This document shows, piece by piece, positions 1-9,660 of a DNA stretch of 64,000 nt. Numbering within the stretch: the stretch's first letter is position 1; each line of letters opens with the position of its first letter. The position numbers and the translations under genes were made by a program. The notes below the pieces were generated by a model that was not told the DNA's origin, did not search any database, and saw only the letters and a list, made by a program, of their open reading frames with translations. The stretch comes from Pseudomonadota bacterium. GTDB taxonomy: Bacteria > Pseudomonadota > Gammaproteobacteria > JAKAQQ01. The DNA is taken from assembly GCA_021798115.1 (NCBI GenBank), contig JAJZYM010000001.1, positions 232,421 to 296,420 of the forward strand, read 5' to 3'.

Positions 1-1034
1 CAGAGCCGGGCGAGTTCACCCGACGGGCGTTTATCAACGGCAAGCTGGATCTTGCACAGGCCGAAGCCGTCGCCGATCTCATCGAAGCGCGTGACCGCGC
101 CGCGGCCCGGGCGGCCCTTCGGTCACTCGAGGGGGATTTCTCTCGTTGCGTGCGCGATCTTGACGCGCTTCTGCGTGAAGGACGCGTCTACGCCGAAGCG
201 GAGCTGGATTTTTCGGACCAGGACGTCGATGAGGGTCTCGCCACGGAACTGGAGCGGACCCTGACCGCAGCGCAGGCTCAGCTTGAGCATTTGTGTCGCA
301 ACGGACGCCGGGGGGAAAGCCTGAGAACCGAACCACGCGTCCTTCTTCTCGGGCGGCCGAACGTGGGGAAATCGAGCCTTTTTAACCGTCTTGTGGGTCG
401 GGAACAAGCCATCGTCACCCCCGTAGCGGGCACGACGCGCGACCTTCTTGAAGCGGAGGTTCTCTGGGGGGAGTTTCGCGTTTGCCTCTGCGATGGCGCG
501 GGACTTCGCACGACCAATGAGCCGATTGAGCGCGAGGGGGTGGCCCGTGTCTGGCGTGAGGTCGATCGTGCCGATCTCCTTGTCTACGTTCTTGATGCCA
601 GCGTCGGCTGGACCGAAGAGGACCGTGAGCAATACGAGCGGCTCGAGCGTACGCGCCGGCTCGCGGTCGCGAACAAATCCGATCTCGGAGGAACGATCGG
701 CGAAGGGGGGGATGGCTCTGTCCTTGCCGTTTCAGCGCTCCGTGGAGAAGGCCTCGAGACGTTGGTGGTTACGCTGCGTGCCCGCTTGGCTCGTGATCCG
801 TTGGTGGCCGGGGAGGAGGGAGTCTATCTCGCCCGACGGCGTCATCTGACTGCGCTTGACGAAGCTGCCGAACATCTCGCGAAAGCCTGTGCTCTGCTCA
901 AAAAGGAGGGGGAGGCGGATCTCCTCGCCGAGGAGATCCGATGGGCGCAGAAAGCCTTGGGTCAGATTCTCGGGGACGACGCCGATCATCGGCTCCTCGA
1001 CGACGTCTTCCGCCGTTTTTGTATCGGCAAATAA
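1..1034 (+). CDS. mnmE: tRNA uridine-5-carboxymethylaminomethyl(34) synthesis GTPase MnmE (5' truncated by window edge)
   Basis: Together with MnmG this GTPase builds the cmnm5 group on wobble uridine 34 of certain tRNAs, in the cytoplasm. The frame is open from base 3, and its first residues (EPGEFTRRAFINGKLDLAQ) match the helical domain just after the N-terminal tetrahydrofolate-binding domain, so roughly the first 100 residues lie outside the window. The inserted G domain is clear: GRPNVGKS starts at base 351, the switch region contains TTRDLLEAE, and NKSD gives guanine specificity. The protein ends in CIGK, the C-terminal motif whose cysteine is characteristic of the family. mnmG follows 71 bases downstream, as expected for functional partners. 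No frameshift is seen. Confidence 0.97.
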   Translation, partial: EPGEFTRRAFINGKLDLAQAEAVADLIEARDRAAARAALRSLEGDFSRCVRDLDALLREGRVYAEAELDFSDQDVDEGLATELERTLTAAQAQLEHLCRNGRRGESLRTEPRVLLLGRPNVGKSSLFNRLVGREQAIVTPVAGTTRDLLEAEVLWGEFRVCLCDGAGLRTTNEPIEREGVARVWREVDRADLLVYVLDASVGWTEEDREQYERLERTRRLAVANKSDLGGTIGEGGDGSVLAVSALRGEGLETLVVTLRARLARDPLVAGEEGVYLARRRHLTALDEAAEHLAKACALLKKEGEADLLAEEIRWAQKALGQILGDDADHRLLDDVFRRFCIGK

Positions 1035-1105
1035 GCGCACTCAACCGTCCGGGGGAGAGGGAGGCCGTACAATGATTTGTCATGAGGCACGCGGGGTAGA
1101 TCGAG

Positions 1106-2950
1106 TTGCCGGAGGAAGCTGACGTCATCATCGTGGGAGGCGGCCACGCGGGGACGGAAGCCGCTTCGGCTGCCGCTCGCCTGGGCTTGCGGACCGTGCT
1201 CGTCACGCAAAGTCTCGACACCCTCGGTCAAATGAGTTGCAACCCTGCGGTCGGGGGAATCGGCAAGGGTCATTTGGTGCGCGAGATCGACGCGCTCGGT
1301 GGGGTGATGGGCTGGGCGGCCGACCGTGCCTGTATCCACGGGCGGGTTCTCAACACCCGCAAGGGCCCAGCCGTCCAGGCGACACGCCTTCAATGTGATC
1401 GGGTCCTCTACCGGATTCTTGTGCGCGCTCGGCTGGAATCTCATTCTGAGCTGCGTCTCGTCCAGCAGGGCGTAACCGATCTTCTCCTGGAAGGCGAACG
1501 CTGTACGGGTGTGGTCACCGGCCTTGGTGTTCGGATGAGAGCGCGCGCGGTGGTGCTGACCACCGGAACGTTCCTTTTGGGCCGACTTCACGTCGGTCCG
1601 TGGCAGGGCGAAGGCGGACGGGCCGGCGATCCCCCGGCGGAGCCCCTTGCACGGCGCCTGCGGGAATTGCCTCTGCGGGTGGGTCGGCTGAAGACAGGCA
1701 CCCCGCCACGTTTGGACGGGCGGACCATCGATTTTTCGGGCCTCGAGGTCCAACCTGGCGATGAGCCACCGCCGTGGTTCTCGTTCGACGGACCGCCGGG
1801 CAAGCGCCCACACCAGGTGGCTTGCCATCTGACCCGAACCCGGACCGAGACGCACGAGATCATCCGTGCCGCCTTGGATCAATCCCCGGTCTACGCGGGT
1901 CGGATTGAGGGGGCCGGCCCACGATACTGTCCGTCGATCGAAGACAAAGTCGTGCGTTTCGCCGATAAGACAAGCCACCAGATTTTTCTTGAGCCCGAAG
2001 GGCTTGAAACCACAGAGGTCTATCCCAACGGCGTTTCAACCAGTCTCCCCTACGATGTCCAGATGGCGTTCCTGCGTACCATTCCCGGCCTCGAAAAGGT
2101 CGTTATCACCCGACCGGGCTACGCGGTCGAATACGATTACATGGACCCCCGCGATCTGCATCCTTGGCTGGAGAGTCGGGTGGTCGGCGGATTGTTTCTG
2201 GCCGGCCAGATCAACGGCACGACGGGATACGAAGAGGCCGCCGCTCAAGGGCTTCTTGCGGGATTGAACGCGGGACGAATGGCCCGCGGACTCTCCCCGT
2301 GGTGGCCTGAGCGCGAGCGGGCGTACCTCGGCGTGCTGGTCGACGATCTTCTTACGCAGGGCGCTCCCGAGCCCTACCGTATGTTCACTAGCCGGGCCGA
2401 GTACCGCTTGTGGCTTCGCGAGGACAACGCCGACGAACGGCTCACGCCTCAAGGCCGCGAGCTGGGACTCGTTGATGACGAACGCTGGCGAGCCTTTGTC
2501 CGCAAACAGGAGCGGATCACCGACGCCCTTGAGACTCTCGCGCGTGTAGCGGCACCCTCGGGTGGTCCTCGCGCGCCCGCCGAGGTTCTCGCTTCCCCTG
2601 AACGCGAGTATGAAACCCTTCGTCGACATTGTCCTGATCTGCCGAACCTTGAGGGTGAAGAAGCGCGCGGCGTCGCCGTTCGCCTGCGTTATCGGGGGTA
2701 TCTCGAACGGCAGCGAGCCGAAATTGAGCGCTGCCGTGAATTTGCCTCCGAAGCTCTTCCGCCGGATCTCGATTACGCTGCGCTGCCCGGGCTGACGAAC
2801 GAGGCACGGATCCGGCTTCTCGAGCGCCGTCCGCGGACGGTGGGTGAGGCATCCCGGCTGCCCGGCATCACACCGGCGGTCATCACGATTCTCGTCGCGG
2901 CCAGCCGTCGCCGCGCATCTCGAGGCGAACGCGTCTCGGTGCGGCCGTGA
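1106..2950 (+). CDS. mnmG: tRNA uridine-5-carboxymethylaminomethyl(34) synthesis enzyme MnmG (GidA)
   Basis: FAD-dependent partner of MnmE in modifying tRNA uridine 34. The 614-residue product has the family's usual length. A dinucleotide-binding [10 protein letters not shown] motif sits at about residues 11-20, and the family signature [15 protein letters not shown] at about residues 42-56 carries the first conserved cysteine. The second cysteine is in CPSIEDK near residue 275. The C-terminal helical domain ends with the typical LPGITPAVI stretch. TTG at 1106 is the most plausible start, because the ATG at 1082 runs into a stop at once. The stop overlaps the GTG of the next gene by four bases. 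In many proteobacteria rsmG comes next; here an 9-kb block intervenes. Confidence 0.97.
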   Translation: MPEEADVIIVGGGHAGTEAASAAARLGLRTVLVTQSLDTLGQMSCNPAVGGIGKGHLVREIDALGGVMGWAADRACIHGRVLNTRKGPAVQATRLQCDRVLYRILVRARLESHSELRLVQQGVTDLLLEGERCTGVVTGLGVRMRARAVVLTTGTFLLGRLHVGPWQGEGGRAGDPPAEPLARRLRELPLRVGRLKTGTPPRLDGRTIDFSGLEVQPGDEPPPWFSFDGPPGKRPHQVACHLTRTRTETHEIIRAALDQSPVYAGRIEGAGPRYCPSIEDKVVRFADKTSHQIFLEPEGLETTEVYPNGVSTSLPYDVQMAFLRTIPGLEKVVITRPGYAVEYDYMDPRDLHPWLESRVVGGLFLAGQINGTTGYEEAAAQGLLAGLNAGRMARGLSPWWPERERAYLGVLVDDLLTQGAPEPYRMFTSRAEYRLWLREDNADERLTPQGRELGLVDDERWRAFVRKQERITDALETLARVAAPSGGPRAPAEVLASPEREYETLRRHCPDLPNLEGEEARGVAVRLRYRGYLERQRAEIERCREFASEALPPDLDYAALPGLTNEARIRLLERRPRTVGEASRLPGITPAVITILVAASRRRASRGERVSVRP

Positions 2951-3954
2951 CGGCGTTCCCGCCTGTGGACGATGTCCATCTCCCAACGGGGAAGGGGCCA
3001 ACTGCGCCTCGGATGGACCCCTTTGGAGTGGGGATTGTGGACGCGCATCACGTCAGACCGGGTGTTCTTGCGTGTCATGTTCTGCGCTCCGGGCATGATC
3101 TTGGCCTTATCGACGTAGGTCCGAACCCTTCGGTGCCACACGTTCTCGCCGGACTGGCCGGTCTTGGTCTTGAGCCCACTCGGGTGACACACCTTTTTGT
3201 GACCCATGTTCATCTCGATCACGCCGGGGGTGTCGGTCGGCTCCTCTCCGAGCTTCCGCGCGCGCGGGTTTACGTCCACCCTGCGGGTGCCCGGCATTTG
3301 GCACACCCGCAACGGCTCGAGCAGGCGACGAGGGAGGTTTACGGAGACGCTCGCTACGAGCGCTATTTCGGCGCTCTTGTTCCCGTGCCGGAGGAACGAA
3401 TGACGAGTGTCGCGGACGCGGAAGCCATCGTCTTTGGAGAGACACGCCTGCGTGTTCTGCACACTCTGGGGCACGCGCGGCACCACTACTGCCTGCATGA
3501 CGAGGAGAGCGGTCTCGTTTTTGCCGGGGACAACTTCGGGATCGCCTATCGGGCTCTCGTAACCGAGCAGGGTTCGTTTGCCTTCCCCTCGACGACACCG
3601 ACTCAGTTTGACCCTGATGAGGCGCGTTTAAGCCTGGAACGGCTTCTCGCCTTGAATCCGCGGGCGCTCTATGTCGCGCATTACAGCCGCATCGACGAGC
3701 CCGAGCGTGTGGGCCGGGAATTGGCGGCCGACCTGGCCGCCTACGTCCGCATCGCGCACGAGCACGCTTCGGAACGATCCGGTTCGGCCCGGACGGGACG
3801 CCTGCGGAACGCTCTCGCGAGCTACACGCTCGAGCGACTGCGTGCGCACCGGTGCGCGCTTTCCGAAGAGACCATCGGCGAGTTGCTTTCCACGGACCTT
3901 GAGCTCAATGCGCTCGGGCTGGACCACTGGCTCACACGGCTCGGTTCGAAATGA
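2947..3954 (+). CDS. Metallo-beta-lactamase-fold hydrolase
   Basis: Predicted binuclear metallohydrolase. The first metal motif HVHLDH starts at base 3204. Later ligands are placed as in the glyoxalase II-like branch: GHARHH near 3470, the aspartate of AGDNFG near 3530, and AHYSR near 3678. The C-terminal hundred residues are helical, which resembles hydrolases with a winged or helical C-terminal domain. The substrate cannot be read from sequence; a thioester such as an acyl-CoA would fit the neighbours. GTG at 2947 overlaps the mnmG stop, but ATG 3013 would give a start more typical of the family ([17 protein letters not shown]). It overlaps the acrylyl-CoA reductase-like gene by four bases (ATGA), so the two are probably co-translated. 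Confidence 0.85.
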   Translation: MTAFPPVDDVHLPTGKGPTAPRMDPFGVGIVDAHHVRPGVLACHVLRSGHDLGLIDVGPNPSVPHVLAGLAGLGLEPTRVTHLFVTHVHLDHAGGVGRLLSELPRARVYVHPAGARHLAHPQRLEQATREVYGDARYERYFGALVPVPEERMTSVADAEAIVFGETRLRVLHTLGHARHHYCLHDEESGLVFAGDNFGIAYRALVTEQGSFAFPSTTPTQFDPDEARLSLERLLALNPRALYVAHYSRIDEPERVGRELAADLAAYVRIAHEHASERSGSARTGRLRNALASYTLERLRAHRCALSEETIGELLSTDLELNALGLDHWLTRLGSK

Positions 3955-4976
3955 ATCTTTCGCTGCCTCCGGGGCGTGCTCTTAGGCTGAGTCTGGAGGA
4001 GGGATCCGCGCGGGTGCAGGTGGTGACGCAAAGACCCCCCCATCCCGGCGAGGGGGAACTTCTCGTCCGTGTTCTCTATTCGGCCATCAATTACAAAGAC
4101 GCTCTCGCGGTGAGTGGGCAGGGTCGGATTCTGCGTCGGAGTTCCCTCATCGGAGGCATCGACGCGGTGGGTATCGTCGTAGCAAGTCGTGCTCCCGGCT
4201 GGACGCCGGGAACCGTCGTCGTGGCCGCAGGGGGAGGCCTTGGGGAGGAGCGGGACGGTGGTTACGCCGACTATCTCTCCGCACCGGCCACCATTCTGAC
4301 TCGTGTTCCGGAGGGTTTGAACCCGTTCGAGGCTGCCGCTCTGGGAAGCGCGGGACTCACCGCCGCTCTGGTTCTCGAGCGACTGGAGCAAGCCGGTCTC
4401 AGACCCGAGCAGGGCACGGTGCTCGTGACCGGAGCGAGCGGCGGCGTCGGCAGTTTCGCCATCGATATCTTGACCCGAGCTGGTTACAGCGTGGTCGCCA
4501 TGAGCGGGCGGGAGGAACTGCGTGAGTATCTCGAGGCTCTTGGGGCCGTTGAGGTCATTGCACCGCCTCAATCCGGTGCGGCTCCGGCCGGTTTGGCTTC
4601 GGCCCGCTGGTCGGCGGCCGTCGACAATGTGGGTGGACAGACCTTGGCCTGGATCCTCGAGCGCATCCGACGCGGGGGCAAGGTGGCCGCCGTCGGGATG
4701 GCGGCGGGCAGCACCGTCACTCTGAGCGTCTTCCCCTTCATCCTGCGTCAGGTGGATCTCTTGGGCGTGAATTCGACCGAGGTTGATCGCGAGCGACGAG
4801 CCTCCCTCTGGGCGCGTTTGGCGGGTCCGTGGCGTTCCAGACATCTTGATCGGATCGCGGCTCGGACTGTCGGTTTTGATGAGATTCCCGGAGCCGTTGA
4901 CGACGTTCTCGAGCGCCGTCACCACGGACGGATTGTTGTTCGCCTGGGAGGCGGTGCCGCAGAGTCCGCGTGTTAG
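3951..4976 (+). CDS. acuI: Acrylyl-CoA reductase-like MDR oxidoreductase (AcuI/YhdH family)
   Basis: Medium-chain dehydrogenase/reductase of 341 residues, the usual size for the AcuI/YhdH group, which reduces acryloyl-CoA to propionyl-CoA with NADPH. The N-terminal GroES-like half has the family sequence SAINYKDALAVSG with a following GGIDAVG. The Rossmann half has GASGGVGSFA as its nucleotide-binding loop. No structural zinc cysteines are seen, as expected for this zinc-free branch. Propionyl-CoA made here would feed the 2-methylcitrate genes that start 39 bases downstream. This pairing supports the AcuI assignment, but a general quinone oxidoreductase-like role cannot be excluded. The start ATG overlaps the preceding stop. 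Confidence 0.82.
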   Translation: MNLSLPPGRALRLSLEEGSARVQVVTQRPPHPGEGELLVRVLYSAINYKDALAVSGQGRILRRSSLIGGIDAVGIVVASRAPGWTPGTVVVAAGGGLGEERDGGYADYLSAPATILTRVPEGLNPFEAAALGSAGLTAALVLERLEQAGLRPEQGTVLVTGASGGVGSFAIDILTRAGYSVVAMSGREELREYLEALGAVEVIAPPQSGAAPAGLASARWSAAVDNVGGQTLAWILERIRRGGKVAAVGMAAGSTVTLSVFPFILRQVDLLGVNSTEVDRERRASLWARLAGPWRSRHLDRIAARTVGFDEIPGAVDDVLERRHHGRIVVRLGGGAAESAC

Positions 4977-5015
4977 AATCGGTGACATTCACCGAATCCT
5001 CGTGATCGTCCGTCC

Positions 5016-5921
5016 ATGACGAAGATCCCTTCGCTCCACGACGCGCTTGCCCGCGAGCGCCCCTTGCAGGTCGTGGGCGTTGTCAACGCTTACTGTGCGC
5101 TCCTCGCTCGCCGTGCAGGCTTCCGGTCCCTCTATCTCTCGGGGGCCGGGGTGGCGAACGCCGATCTTGGTGTGCCGGATCTCGCGATCACCACTCTTCA
5201 TGACGTTGCGTCCCAAACCGATCGGATCACATCCGCCGTCGATCTGCCGCTGCTTGTGGACGCCGACACCGGCTTTGGGTCCGCGTTCAACATCGCCCGC
5301 ACGGTACGCACGCTTGAGCGGGCGGGGGCCGCAGGGCTTCATCTCGAGGATCAGGTTGCGGCCAAACGCTGCGGCCACCGGCCCGGCAAACGGCTGGTGC
5401 CGGCCTCGGAAATGGTCGACCGCCTCAAGGCGGCTCTCGACGCGCGCGAGAACCGTGCTTTCGTCATCATGGCCCGCACTGATGCGGCGGCGGTCGAGGG
5501 ACTCGAGACCGCGATCGATCGTGCCCATCTCTACGTCGAGGCGGGGGCCGACATGATCTTCGCTGAGGCGCTTACGGACGAGGCGTCGTATGCCCGCTTC
5601 ACCAACGCCGTTTCCGTCCCTGTTCTCGCGAACATGACCGAGTTCGGGCGAACGCCCCTCCTTGACCTTGCAACACTCGGACGCCTCGGCGTGGCTCTTG
5701 CCCTCTATCCGCTCACGGCGTTTCGCGCCATGAGTGCCGCGGCACAGCACACCTATGAGGTGCTTCGCCGGGACGGGCACCAGCGTGCTCTTCTCAAGGC
5801 CATGCAGACGCGGGAAGAGCTCTACGAAATCCTGAACTACCACGCCTACGAGCACCGTCTTGACCGCCTTTTTGGGGCCGGGGACGACGGTGGCAGGCCA
5901 AACGAGGAGACCATATCGTGA
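5016..5921 (+). CDS. prpB: Methylisocitrate lyase PrpB
   Basis: Cleaves 2-methylisocitrate to pyruvate and succinate, the last step of the 2-methylcitrate cycle. The 301-residue length is typical. Family motifs include VDADTGFGSAFN (magnesium-binding aspartates) and LEDQVAAKRCGHRPGK, in which KRCGH carries the catalytic cysteine. PrpB and isocitrate lyase are related, but this short form followed by prpC and prpD is clearly the methylisocitrate enzyme. It begins 39 bases after the acuI-like gene, and its stop overlaps the GTG of prpC by four bases. Confidence 0.95.
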   Translation: MTKIPSLHDALARERPLQVVGVVNAYCALLARRAGFRSLYLSGAGVANADLGVPDLAITTLHDVASQTDRITSAVDLPLLVDADTGFGSAFNIARTVRTLERAGAAGLHLEDQVAAKRCGHRPGKRLVPASEMVDRLKAALDARENRAFVIMARTDAAAVEGLETAIDRAHLYVEAGADMIFAEALTDEASYARFTNAVSVPVLANMTEFGRTPLLDLATLGRLGVALALYPLTAFRAMSAAAQHTYEVLRRDGHQRALLKAMQTREELYEILNYHAYEHRLDRLFGAGDDGGRPNEETIS

Positions 5922-7042
5922 GCAAAACCTCCACCAAGACCGGCGGTCTCGCCGGCGTGACCGCCGGTGAGACCGCCATTTCGACCGTCGGCAAGGAAGG
6001 GGTCGGACTGACCTACCGGGGTTACGCGATCGAGGAACTTGCGGCTCGTGCATCGTTTGAAGACGTGCTCCATCTCCTTCTTGAAGGGCGACTGCCTTCC
6101 CGCAAGGAGCGCGTGGACTACGAGCGGAGACTTGCCGAGGCGGCGTCGTTGCCTGCTTCCCTCGCTTCCGTTCTCGAAAAGATCCCCGCGTCAACCCATC
6201 CGATGGACGTCTTGCGCACCGGCCTCTCCATGCTCGGGTGTCTCGAACCTGAAAAAGATTTTTCCCAGCTGAACGCTTGCGCCATCAGATCCGTGGCTCT
6301 TGCGCCGGCTATCCTTCTTTACTGGTTTCGTTTTTGCCGCGACGGGAAACGGCTTGATACAACGAAGGGCGCGGGTCGGGTAGCGCGACATTTTCTGACC
6401 CTTCTTCACGACCGCGCCCCCACCGCCGAACATGAGCGCGCCCTCGACGTATCGCTCATTCTCTACGCCGAACACGAATTCAACGCTTCGACTTTCGCCG
6501 CGCGTGTGTGCGCCGGCACGCTTTCCGATTACCACTCGTGTATCACCGCTGCGGTCGGGACGCTCCGTGGGCCCCTCCACGGCGGGGCCAATGAGGCGGC
6601 GATGGAGCTCATCGAACGTTTTGCGACGCCCGAAGAGGCCACACGCGGCGTCCGTTCAGCCTTGGCTCGCAAGGAGAAGATCATGGGCTTCGGGCACCGC
6701 GTCTACCGCGATCATGACCCCCGGCACGCGGTGATCAAAGAATGGTCACGCCGTCTTGCCGCCGAGGCGGGTGACCGACGTCTTTTCCCCGTCTCGGAGG
6801 CGATCGAGCAGGTCATGTGGGACGAGAAACGGCTCTTCCCTAATCTTGATTTCTACAGCGCGACGGCCTATCACTTCCTCGGCATTCCCACCCCGCTGTT
6901 TACCCCGATCTTTGTCTGCTCACGTTTGAGTGGCTGGTCGGCCCACGTCTCAGAACAGCGGGCCAACAACCGTCTCATCAGGCCCGATGCCGCCTATGTG
7001 GGACCGGATCCCCGCCCGTTTCCTGAGGAAACGGAGCGGTGA
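5918..7042 (+). CDS. prpC: 2-methylcitrate synthase PrpC
   Basis: Condenses propionyl-CoA with oxaloacetate to give 2-methylcitrate. It is a short-form citrate synthase fold of 374 residues. The N-terminus has the diagnostic GGLAGVTAGETAIS and LTYRGYAIEELA sequences of methylcitrate synthases. The catalytic triad is visible: His in LHGGANEAAME, His in MGFGHRVYRDHDPR, and Asp in NLDFYSATAYHFLG. GTG at 5918 overlaps the prpB stop and is the only start that gives the family N-terminus. The stop overlaps the prpD start the same way (GTGA), so prpBCD is a tightly coupled unit. Confidence 0.96.
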   Translation: MSKTSTKTGGLAGVTAGETAISTVGKEGVGLTYRGYAIEELAARASFEDVLHLLLEGRLPSRKERVDYERRLAEAASLPASLASVLEKIPASTHPMDVLRTGLSMLGCLEPEKDFSQLNACAIRSVALAPAILLYWFRFCRDGKRLDTTKGAGRVARHFLTLLHDRAPTAEHERALDVSLILYAEHEFNASTFAARVCAGTLSDYHSCITAAVGTLRGPLHGGANEAAMELIERFATPEEATRGVRSALARKEKIMGFGHRVYRDHDPRHAVIKEWSRRLAAEAGDRRLFPVSEAIEQVMWDEKRLFPNLDFYSATAYHFLGIPTPLFTPIFVCSRLSGWSAHVSEQRANNRLIRPDAAYVGPDPRPFPEETER

Positions 7043-8454
7043 ACGTCACGCCCACCTACGACCCACTTCTCGTCGAACTCGCCCGCTACGCGCACGGTCC
7101 GGAGGCAGGGAGTGAAGAGGCCTTCCGCAACGCACGGATCTCCCTGGGAGACGCTCTGGGGTGCGCCTGGCGGGCGCTGGCTCTCCCCGCCTGTCGGCGC
7201 GTTCTGCCCCCGCTCGGCCCTGTCGGTGCCCCGGCGGACGGACTCCCCGTTCCAGGCCTCCGCGTTTCGCTTGACCCGGTACAGGCGGCGTTCGCCCTCG
7301 GGACGATGGTTCGCTGGCTCGACTACAACGACACCTGGCTGGCCCGCGAATGGGGGCACCCTTCCGACAACCTTGGCGCACTTTGGGTCGCAGCCCTCTT
7401 ATCCACCCGCGAAAAACGTTCGGCCGTGCCGATGCGCACGCTGCTCGCCGCGCTCATCAAAGCCTACGAAATCCAGGGTGTTCTCGCCTTGGGTACGGCG
7501 CTCAATCTTTACGGATTCGATCATGTTTTCTACGTCCGCTTGGCGAGTACGGCCGTCTGTTCGGTGCTGTTGGGTGCGGACGAGGAGACGACGTTGCGCG
7601 CACTTTCGAATGCGGTTGTCGACGGCGCTGCGTTGCGCACCTACCGCCATGCCCCCAATACCGGATCGCGCAAATCCTGGGCCGCGGGCGACGCCACAGC
7701 GCGCGGGCTCTGGCACGTTCTTCTGGCTCGAAGGGGAGAAATGGGATATCCCGGAGCACTGAGCACCTCGACCTGGGGTTTTGAGGATGCCGTTCTCCGC
7801 GGTGAGCGTCTCGCTCTTCCCCGGGCGCTAGATTCGTATGTCATGGAAAATATCCTCTACAAAGTTTCCTATCCGGCCGAGTTCCACGCGCAGACGGCTG
7901 TGGAGGCGGCGGTGGCCCTTCACGCCGAGATCGGTGGTCGGACGGAAGAGATCGAAAGCATCGAGCTTGAGACTCAGGAGGCTGGTTTGCGCATCATTCA
8001 CAAGACCGGTCCTTTGCGTAACCCCGCCGATCGTGACCATTGTCTCGAATACATGGTGGCCGTCGCTCTTCTGCGGGGCACCCTCACGGTCGAGGATTAC
8101 GAAGACGAACAGGCCCGAGACCCCCGGATCGACACGCTTCGTGCACGGATGACCGTCCGTGAGAATCCGGCTTTCACCCGCGACTATCACGACCCCGACA
8201 AGCGGACCATTCCCAATGCGGTTCATCTCGTCATGCGCGACGGTCGTCGACACGAACGGCTCATCGCGGCTCCTCTTGGCCATCGCTCGCGCCGCGCGGA
8301 AGCCCGTCCTCTTCTGACCGAAAAGTTCCGGCACAACGCCGCCATGGCTTTGCCTCCCGAGCGAGTCGAGCGGCTTGCGGCCCTCTGCTTTGGTCCAGGA
8401 AATGAGCTCGATACGATGACGGTGGAAGACTTCGCCGCTCTTCTCACCGCCTAA
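7039..8454 (+). CDS. prpD: 2-methylcitrate dehydratase PrpD
   Basis: Dehydrates 2-methylcitrate to 2-methyl-cis-aconitate. The product belongs to the MmgE/PrpD fold and is 471 residues, close to the usual 480. Supporting segments are FALGTMVRWLDYNDTW and the EWGHPSDNLGALW region near residues 90-120, plus ILYKVSYPAEFHAQTAVEAA in the middle. No acnD or prpF is present, so this is the prpBCD arrangement rather than the iron-sulfur AcnD version. The hydration step after it would need an aconitase encoded elsewhere. GTG at 7039 overlaps prpC by four bases. Confidence 0.95.
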   Translation: MNVTPTYDPLLVELARYAHGPEAGSEEAFRNARISLGDALGCAWRALALPACRRVLPPLGPVGAPADGLPVPGLRVSLDPVQAAFALGTMVRWLDYNDTWLAREWGHPSDNLGALWVAALLSTREKRSAVPMRTLLAALIKAYEIQGVLALGTALNLYGFDHVFYVRLASTAVCSVLLGADEETTLRALSNAVVDGAALRTYRHAPNTGSRKSWAAGDATARGLWHVLLARRGEMGYPGALSTSTWGFEDAVLRGERLALPRALDSYVMENILYKVSYPAEFHAQTAVEAAVALHAEIGGRTEEIESIELETQEAGLRIIHKTGPLRNPADRDHCLEYMVAVALLRGTLTVEDYEDEQARDPRIDTLRARMTVRENPAFTRDYHDPDKRTIPNAVHLVMRDGRRHERLIAAPLGHRSRRAEARPLLTEKFRHNAAMALPPERVERLAALCFGPGNELDTMTVEDFAALLTA

Positions 8455-8462
8455 AGGGGCCG

Positions 8463-9548
8463 GTGCCGACATTGCGCGGACGGACATCCCCCGACGAGGC
8501 GTTGCGCCGCCTCGAAAATGTCGGGCTGATCCCGCCCGCCGTGTTCACGGATGTTCTCGACCTGCTGCGCGAACATGCTGCGGAGGGGCCCGTTTATCGC
8601 TGGGAGATAAGAGGACAGTCACGTCTGGCTGTTTTCGATCCTCTTCTCGCGGGCGAGACAGCTCGTCCGCGCGTTCATGCCCTGGCTCTTCCGCGGCCGC
8701 GCGGGGCGCGCGAACGGCGCTGGGCTTCGTCTTTTGTGGCCGAGTCGGTTCACGGCGGTGGCCTCCGGACCACACGATTGTCCGAGGCGGCGGAAAGCGC
8801 CTGGAATAGCCCCCGTCAAAGCCACGCACGGGAAAGGCTTCTGAATGATCTTCTTGCCCGCTACAGTCCAGGAACCCTCCGCCCGCTTGGGCGCGATCTT
8901 CGAGACCACGCTCACCGCCTCACCGTCTTCTGGACGGAGGGGCACGAGAACGAGGAGTCGGTGCGGCTGCTTGGCCGGGCGGTCGCGGGAGACGAGGCGG
9001 CCGCCCGGCTTTACCGTCAGCGGCTGGCCGGTTTTTCAGGCGCCGCTCACGACAGCGTCCTGTCTCGTCTTGGTGAGACGGATCCAGAGACGCTCGATGA
9101 CGCCGCTCTCTTTTCTGAGATCACCGCCCGTGTGTTCGGGGATCTCTTCGGCGCGATGGGTCGGGTCTTGTGCGCTGTCCGCCCCGACGGCAGCGCGCCG
9201 TTGCTCGAACACGTCCTCTCGAACGATCCGCCGTGGTGGATCCATGTGCGTGAGACGACGCACGACTATCGCCTTGGTGTCCACCGCTTGCCCCCAAGGG
9301 CCCGAATCTTCATCGCCGTGCCGCTTTTGACCGTCGAGAGGGCGGAATCTTCGATCTCCACTCACATGCGTGCCCTTGCTCTCGGTGCCAACCTCTGCCC
9401 CTCGCTGCTGCTCTTGCTCCAGCATGCCCGTGACCTTGATGATCGTTTGGCAGCGGTTGGTCGCCTCGAGCCGGTTCTGTCCGTACACTTCATCGAAGCC
9501 GACGGCACCAGTGTTTCGGACCCGATGGGCGTTCATGTCGGGCGATAA
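8463..9548 (+). CDS. Conserved-looking protein of unknown function downstream of prpD
   Basis: I do not recognise this 361-residue protein. It starts with GTG 8 bases after prpD and runs in the same direction, so it is probably co-transcribed with the methylcitrate genes. The composition is that of a soluble, arginine-rich, mostly helical cytoplasmic protein with no signal peptide; one hydrophobic stretch (ALGANLCPSLLLLLQHA) near residue 310 looks like a buried helix rather than a membrane span. Codon use matches its neighbours. There are no recognisable catalytic or nucleotide-binding motifs and no cysteine pairs. Its position suggests a role in propionate use or its regulation, but this is only inference. 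Confidence 0.7.
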   Translation: MPTLRGRTSPDEALRRLENVGLIPPAVFTDVLDLLREHAAEGPVYRWEIRGQSRLAVFDPLLAGETARPRVHALALPRPRGARERRWASSFVAESVHGGGLRTTRLSEAAESAWNSPRQSHARERLLNDLLARYSPGTLRPLGRDLRDHAHRLTVFWTEGHENEESVRLLGRAVAGDEAAARLYRQRLAGFSGAAHDSVLSRLGETDPETLDDAALFSEITARVFGDLFGAMGRVLCAVRPDGSAPLLEHVLSNDPPWWIHVRETTHDYRLGVHRLPPRARIFIAVPLLTVERAESSISTHMRALALGANLCPSLLLLLQHARDLDDRLAAVGRLEPVLSVHFIEADGTSVSDPMGVHVGR

Positions 9549-9606
9549 GCCCGCTCCCGTCCAAGCGTCACGATCGAGGCGGCCAGGAGGACATGCCGGG
9601 CTTTGC

Positions 9607-9612
9607 TAGAAT
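9607..9612 (+). promoter_or_regulatory. Possible -10 box upstream of the DUF3617-like gene
   Basis: TAGAAT matches a sigma-70 -10 element at five of six positions and lies 48 bases before the proposed start. No convincing -35 is visible, so this is weak. Confidence 0.3.
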
Positions 9613-9614
9613 GA

Positions 9615-9631
9615 GCCCGGCGCCTCCGGGC
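9615..9631 (+). terminator. Short hairpin between the methylcitrate cluster and the DUF3617-like gene
   Basis: GCCCGG and CCGGGC pair around a 5-base loop and are followed by GCTCTTT. The T tract is poor, so it is either a weak terminator for the upstream operon or a 5'-leader hairpin of the next gene. Confidence 0.3.
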
Positions 9632-9660
9632 GCTCTTTGAAACCTCCTGGAGATGCACGT

